Source of the DNA: Collybia mongolica
Lineage: Eukaryota; Basidiomycota; Agaricomycetes; Agaricales; Clitocybaceae
Length of the DNA: 64,000 nucleotides
Direction of reading: 5' to 3'
Assembly (NCBI GenBank): GCA_013420905.1
Contig: JAAXNY010000017.1
Coordinates: forward strand, 496,001 to 560,000
Shown: in pieces, positions 57,926 to 64,000 of the stretch
Position numbering within the stretch: position 1 is the first letter of the stretch
Layout of the letters: every line of letters starts with the position of its first letter
Notes under the pieces: generated by a model
What the model saw: the letters and a program-made list of their open reading frames with translations, nothing else
What the model was told of the DNA's origin: nothing
Database searches by the model: none
Position numbers and translations under genes: made by a program

Positions 57926-59620
57926 CGGGAAGAGCACAAACATGAGAAATTTCTAAGCAACACTACTGGAGACGGGTCGTCGTCATTGCCTCCATTCCCA
58001 TGTTGAATTGTATTTTTATGGATATTATTATCTTCAGCGTCTTCGATCATGGTTTTGCGCAAATGTCCGGGGGTGGCAATATTAAATATAGACATGTCGG
58101 GGGCATTTCGGTTCCGGACTTACTCACCAACGGATTAAAAGTGATCGTTGTAAAATTTTTGCATGAACCAATGTTTTGATGAACCACGGATTGAGATGTA
58201 GCTAGCTCTTTGCCTAATGAAGCAAGGGCTCGGACGATATTCCAAACTGTGAAAACATGGGTCATAGGTGTTTCAGAAAACGACTACGCTAACAAAGCTG
58301 TACGTGCGCTCCTGCTGTCCCGAAGGAAGGGAGGCGCTTGCGTCATGACCAAGAACATTGGCAGTGAGCCGAATTGACCGAACTAAAAGTATGATTGCGC
58401 TCTTGCTGTCCGAAGCATGCTCGGTCATATCTGCATTGCCATTCCTTCATACACAATCAATGTCAGTACTCAGCAAGTACGGATCGGGGTGACTTACTAA
58501 GTCCAGACTTCTGTAAGCCGCTACGAACCAATGCCTTTCCAGGAGATCAGAAACATTGGTTGCCATTTCGAATGAAAGAATAAAGATATCATATAGCGAC
58601 CTGAAAAGATAATGGTATTAGCTCGTCGTGGCATATACAGAGCACTTTCACCACAAGCTGACACCGGGGTTCAGAAAGCCCTATTGAGACGTTTAGGCAG
58701 TCACTACATATTGCGTCATGAACGGTTGCAGTGTTAACATGGACATGAAATGATCACTATAGAAGATAAGGATAGTGTATCAGGGAGGTGAGAGCTCATC
58801 GTTGGCTTTGGGGATTCCGGGCATCTTCCTGTCCTTGAAGATCGCAGTAAAGTGACTAGATTGTAACACTCATGACGGAGATCAGTTCGGGTGTAACTAT
58901 CGGGATGGTGTTGGGTATTTCTGGCTGATCACCGGGGCAGATCCTGGCATAAAATTAGACAACCTTGGTCGTCGGTCTGTCGGTTGCATGATGTCGTGGC
59001 ATGGCCAGTCCAAACACGGTCATTCCATCAAGGATCGCTAGCACCCAGACGCGGAGGGAAAGATAGATCTATAACAGATATGCGCTCTGACAATTGTTGG
59101 TAATAGTGCAAGTGGAAGCAAGAAAAGCCACGGGAGCTGGAGGTGGTCACTCGAGTATTTATTTGTTTGTCAACTTTGTTCACACCAAAGTCGCCGCGAC
59201 CCTGAGGGAACTTCAAACTCATGATGGCTAATGAACACTCTATCACTACTAGCCATCCAGGATCTGCTTGTTATCACGATCCACGCAGTACTCTGATGAT
59301 TTCCAGTTTTAATGATCGACAAAGGTTTTAAGAATCAAGATCAAAGTGGCTGCTAGGACAACCCAGCGGGTTTACTTGATATTTGTTGTTTTTGTAATCT
59401 TTAATCCTTGTTCTGATTCGGCAATTGTTCGTTTTGTTCTCTGAACAGGATGTTAGAGGCGCGGTCGCCAGGATGGCGCCTCTCTTCCCGCCGAGGACAA
59501 CGCCGCGCCTTGTCCTCTTGTCTGTTCACGCTTTTTGTCGCTAGGACTCATCTGATACTTAACGACTGCGCCTCGAGGTAGCTATTCCTCACTTCCCCAG
59601 CAACTTATTCGCTTCGCAAG
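57926..59620. other. intergenic, no gene seen
   Basis: About 1.7 kb. A roughly 20-bp imperfect direct repeat (TGCGCTCCTGCTGTCC...GAAG) occurs near 58305 and 58395. No domain-bearing open frame was found. The right end is the promoter side of the small gene starting at 59621. Confidence 0.5.
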
Positions 59621-60376
59621 ATGTCTCGTGGTATTTCTTACACTCATGACTCTTATCCTTATTCGCCTTCACATTTATATTTGCCCAATACGGCCCCGCT
59701 CAGGATCTTCGGCGACATGTCCGACACCGATCAAATAAACCTCAAAGTCCAACTTCGAAACCGTCTAAATAACGGGCAGCTCTTGAACATGCCCGCTGGA
59801 TTCCCCTATCGTCACGTCTTCGATGGTCATGGGGGTGCCTACGTGTCTGATGCCTCGTTCGAATTCCAGGAAGAGTTCTTGGTTTCTTCGCGGAACGAAC
59901 GCCCAAGATACCAATCTGCAACCATATCTTTTACAAGCATGGCGCGGAAGAGCAATCACTGTTCATGGCGTGTCTTATTCTCCTCGCGTGACCCTTCTTA
60001 CTGTCGTGTTTCTACCGGTATGTCATGCCTCTTCCCGTTCCAACGGGCATGAATAACACCCTTTCTAGGAAAATTTGCTGTTGCTCACGTCCAGGTCGAG
60101 TCTTCGGTTATGCGAACGCCCTACGGAAGAGTAATAAGAAAAGATCCGTCGATCATCCTTCGAGCCCTTTCTATGTCCCTGGAACTTGGCGTGCAAATCA
60201 CGATGCGGCTTGCAGACTCACCCATACCCCTCCCGCGCTCAAGCAGAAGCTACGGGACTTTGAGGCATGACACCGTCATCTACGTCGGCCGATACAACGA
60301 TGGAAGAGAAGACGTATTATTCGTCGTCAATCAGCCACCAGCCATGATTGTAGGTCACGATCGTCGCGCCTCATGA
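59621..60376 (+). CDS. small hypothetical protein, two exons
   Basis: The model joins the frame from ATG 59621 to a donor near 60020 (GTATGT) and continues from about 60069 to TGA at 60376. The junction reads YCRVSTG-KFAVAHVQVESS and keeps one frame. The N-terminus is rich in Tyr, Ser and Pro. The middle (LNMPAGFPYRHVFDGHGGAYV) and the C-terminal part (RTPYGRVIRKDPSIIL, RHDTVIYVGRYNDGREDVLF) look globular with alternating beta-type residues. I recognise no family. The reading frame and the plausible splice are the only evidence that it is a gene. Confidence 0.4.
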
Positions 60377-60981
60377 TCCTGTTCTGATTATAGTTCAGTA
60401 ATTCCAGGTTGTGCAGATTTATTGAAACATACGTTCTGGCGGGTCTGAGACCCTGCATCCCCTTGGCTAGATCCAAGCTATATGCGCAGCGATTAAAATT
60501 GTGCGCTTTGTACGCAATACTTGCGTACTTACCATGGACCCCATGTCGCGTTCTGGTCTTCACCCAGACCGCTGTGTCCAATGACCTTCCTGATTAAATT
60601 TACGGCCAACACGATTCTTATGAACACCCCAAGTGGGACGAAAATATCAACACCATTCTATTTATTCTATTTAACTTATTTACTTCGACCTTAGACATCA
60701 TTCAAATATAGAAAAGTATATATCCTAATGATAATAGCACCTTTACCACATGCACGCGGAGAACATCTCATGAATATTGGATCCGAGTTGAACGAAAATC
60801 TTATGCCAATCTATTTAATTATTTACTTCAGCATTCGACATTATTCGCTTGTATATAACGACATATGTTCCGACAATGAGCTTCTTTCGCACGTTTGCAG
60901 ACAAGAAGACGAGGATATCCAACAGTATATACCAATAAAGACGTGAACATAGGCCAGGTAACAACTCAAACGCAACCATGA
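60377..60981. other. convergent 3' intergenic region
   Basis: About 600 bp, AT-rich, between the small hypothetical gene and the nitrate reductase stop. ATTTA-type words are frequent. No gene seen. Confidence 0.5.
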
Positions 60982-63900
60982 TCAGAATACCACAAGCTGA
61001 TTGGGAACGTCCCATCCAATCTCAGTCTAGAAACTTAATGAGAAAATTGTGGAGTCCGTGAAATCTAAAGAAGGACATACAAGGCTCGCTTTGGCTCCAT
61101 TAATCATTCCAGGGGGACCGCAAATCATCATGAGGGAATCCTCCGCTGGAGCAGGGAGGTGTTCGCGGATCATGTTGACGCTAACAAATCCTTGAGAATA
61201 TTGCCATACTTCAGGAGGAGTGTCTGAAAGAGGGGGGGGGGGAGGACAAAGGCGTCAGTAGGAGCACCCAATGGTGATTATGAAACAATTACTGAGTGTG
61301 TAGTGGAGGTGATAACGATCGCCAAACGACTCCAGGAGCTCTTCGATCTCCTTACGGCACACTATTCATAGCAATAATTAAGGAAGGAGAACGGAATTCT
61401 GCAAAAGGTTTACCCACAGATATCGATCTCGCTCTTGTTTGCGTAGATAAGGGAAACCTTGGTCTCGGTATCTTCCTTATCTTGGAAGACGCCCCGGAGG
61501 ACTTGAAGCATGGGTGTAATACCTGTAACTCTCATCAGATGACCATTGAATTGTTAAGCGTGATATTGGTGGCTTACCGCTGCCACCGCATATCATGCCA
61601 ATCTGCTTCACTTTACGTTCCTTACCCTTCCAGAGGGCTGTTCCTTGACCGATCCACGTGAACGAACCAAGAGGGCCCTTGAGCTCAATGCTTTCCCCGA
61701 CTTGAATTTTGTCGAACAAACTAGAATCAAGTTTGATTAGAAGGCAGACACATGCGGGAACGGACAGGTAACCATACGTTGTCATTTTTCCTCCTGGAAT
61801 TGTGGGGGTCGGGAGGTACAACTTGAGGAGCAATTCGATCTCTCCAAGGGCGTTCGGCTGCGAAGTGGGAGTGTATGCTCGCTGAATGACTTCTTCCTGC
61901 GCTGCTACGACAACACCGTCCACTATGGTTGCCGGAGTCTTCTTGACCATCCGGACAAAGACATGTTGGCCGATAGGCTAGGGGCGCGCGTCTGTGAGAT
62001 CGTGAACCAAGATCACCTGAACACGGAACTTACGAGTCCGAGAGGTTGGTCAGCCTTGTCCAAAGCGAAACGGTAGTACCGGGAATCATGAGATGCAATC
62101 TCGATGGACTTGAGAACAACCTTCTTCCATTGGGACTTTGACAAGAACGACGTGTCAGAGCCAGAAGTAGTTGTTACGGCGCCTTCCTTAACAAGAGTGC
62201 CAACGTGGAATCTGAAGTGACATTTCGTAAGATAAGCGGGGATTTAAGGCAAGGCAGAAAGACCCACTTCGCCATCTGGGCTTGAGCTTCCGCGGAGTGG
62301 ATTGCCATGCTGTTAAGATAGGAAGGAAATTAGTTCAACGGCAAATTATCTCGACACCGGTAATGGGAGTATACGAACTAGTCATCGGTAGCGTCTTGAC
62401 CTGCCATTACAGTGATTGAGTCCGCACCTCCTGGGTGTTCAAGGAGGAAACCAGTTCCATCATAGACTACAACACAATAAGTTCAAACTAATGTTCGATA
62501 TTTGTTATTCTCCTTACGTACCTTCACCATTAACGGTGAACCACGGTTCCTCCGCCTTGTCGTGCTCCTGGAGCTCTTTCAAGCTGATCTTCCTCGTGAC
62601 CTCTGGGTTGGTCATGTTGATAGCGGCGGGGGCGGACGGTTGCACCACGGGCGCTGGTGCAATTTTGGTGAACACGGGCCGACGAACATCGTGCCCTTCA
62701 TCTTTCATTCGTTGCATCCATCCACCGGGGGTAGTACCCGCCATTGTGGGGTGCTCGAACCGAATTTTCCCATCAGCCTCAACATGAATTGCGACGCGGA
62801 ACCACCAATTGCTGGATAATGGTATAGTATTAGGTTAGCTGGAAGGGGGAAAAGCGCAAAGGACGGACTTCATCATTGATGTTGCGCTCCAGTACTGAAT
62901 ACATGGCGTTAATTATACTTTCGTGATGACGGATATATCGTAGATGCGTACCATATCGCGTGTTTGAAGAGCTAGACTCTCGTCCATGGCGCGCACATAT
63001 ATGGCGCCACTGTTCTTGAGGCTCTCCGCGCTGGCTTCGTAGCTCCAGAAGCACCAACAGAAACACTCGTCACGATCAGTCAAATCAAGTTTCCCAAAGA
63101 TATCACTATCGAACGCTATCTCTCGATAAGTGTCTTCTGGGCTTAATGGATAAAAAAAACTTCCGGTCAGAGAAAAAAATTCGCACCAGACTGATTGGAG
63201 ACTCACTATTTGATTTTGCACAAGAGCCACGTGTCTCCATCATCTAGAGTGACTTCCACTCGCGTAATTCGCCTTCCTCCACCGGCATAAGCATATCCTT
63301 GGACCGTGTAGGTGTCGTTACCTGGGGTTGGACTGTAGACCTCATCGTGGGCAGGGTATGCAATCGCGGAATTCACGTTGAGGTCGTTGATGACATATTT
63401 CGGGTCATACCACCAGTGCTCTTCCGCTCGGGCTTGCGCAGGTCCAACTTCTGCCGGAAGAACTTTGTTGTCCTACCGTGACGATATGTGAAGTAAGTGA
63501 CACAAACACTGTGGTCCAGGGGTGACGCTTACGAAGAACTAATGGAGATAATGAGCATTCTGGTACACGAAGTTTGTTTAACGAAAACTTACATGGAGAT
63601 AATGCTGGGATTCTTTGTCGGAGATTTCAATGCGATTCAACCATTTCTACAATGCCAAGTTATTGATGAGTAGCTGCCTAACAGCTTAATAAAGTTTGAT
63701 CTGAGACATACCACGCTACGACCTCCAATTTGACCGGGAATAACAACACGAAGAGGGAACCCATGATCAGGTGTGAGAGGTAAGCCGTTCATTGCCCACG
63801 AAATCAGTATTCCTTTGGACTCGTCCTTGGCAAAGGAAAGTTTCTGAGAGGTACCATAAGGCCCTTGGGGCAAGTTATCGATACCCTCGAAAATGACATG

Positions 63901-64000
63901 CTTTGGACGTCTTCCGTCAGATGTGGGAGTTGGTTTGACAAACTTGAGAATGTCTGATAGGTAAACACCGGTAAATAGTGCGGTGCTGACACCGCCAGCT
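60982..64000 (-). CDS. nar1: assimilatory nitrate reductase, C-terminal part
   Basis: Runs off the right edge, so the N-terminal part of the molybdenum-cofactor domain is missing. From right to left the domains are: Moco domain ([51 protein letters not shown]), the dimerisation domain near 62900-63200, the cytochrome b5 domain with its haem-binding [10 protein letters not shown] near 62430, the FAD domain with the RAYTPTSQ motif near 61870, and the NAD(P)H domain with GMICGGSG near 61580 and [10 protein letters not shown] near 61120. The terminal exon follows an intron after GAKASL and reads [14 protein letters not shown], ending at 60982. The enzyme reduces nitrate to nitrite in the cytoplasm. 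Fungal nar genes are commonly next to nitrite reductase and nitrate transporter genes, which could lie to the right. They are not in this window. Confidence 0.93.

Noticed and set aside
1..64000. CRISPR array, rRNA or bacterial operon features
   Set aside because: No spaced direct repeats, no rRNA sequence, and pervasive spliceosomal introns show a eukaryotic nuclear segment.

Overview
This is a nuclear segment from a filamentous basidiomycete, most likely an agaricomycete. Genes are split by many short GT-AG introns of about 45-70 bp. Exons as short as 8-18 nt occur. The proteins I can recognise (Tup1 corepressors, Rpf2, Sos7, a kinesin, GH27 alpha-galactosidases, a fungal GH25 lysozyme and a eukaryotic nitrate reductase) are fungal. 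No operons, CRISPR arrays, rRNA or convincing tRNA were seen. All gene models were spliced by eye; where exon lengths were summed this is stated.

Layout. 0-6.4 kb: an unrecognised minus-strand gene, a NACHT-like ATPase gene whose P-loop has decayed, and a membrane-anchored histidine acid phosphatase. 6.4-12.7 kb: no supportable gene. 12.8-15.2 kb: a Tup1-type WD40 corepressor (copy A, plus strand). 15.5-23.7 kb: two alpha-galactosidases of family GH27, both minus strand, with the kinetochore gene sos7 (plus strand) between them. 23.7-28.3 kb: nothing firm. 28.3-31.7 kb: an uncharacterised protein with a probable winged-helix N-terminus and a very long coiled coil. 34.3-36.4 kb: a conserved hypothetical gene convergent with a cytochrome b561 gene. 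36.8-41.2 kb: a kinesin gene divergent from RPF2 with about 200 bp between start codons. 41.4-42.0 kb: a MITE-like element with TA target duplication. 42.6-44.6 kb: several open exons of an unrecognised gene. 46.8-49.5 kb: a second Tup1 (copy B, minus strand) in GC-rich, homopolymer-rich DNA with G-quadruplex-type tracts on both sides. 49.5-54.3 kb: a long geneless region. 54.3-57.9 kb: a secreted GH25 lysozyme and an enolase-superfamily sugar-acid dehydratase. 59.6-60.4 kb: a small hypothetical gene. 61-64 kb: the C-terminal two thirds or so of an assimilatory nitrate reductase that runs off the right edge.

The genes do not form one obvious pathway. The secreted or catabolic genes (two GH27, one GH25, the acid phosphatase, the dehydratase and nitrate reductase) are nutrient-acquisition functions of the kind Tup1-type corepressors regulate in other fungi. 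That link is inference from family knowledge.

I did not find a clear undescribed system. The best leads are the two Tup1 genes that share all eight introns of copy B, the 582-bp MITE-like element, the P-loop-less NACHT gene, the fungal lysozyme with an 8-nt microexon, and the winged-helix/coiled-coil protein.
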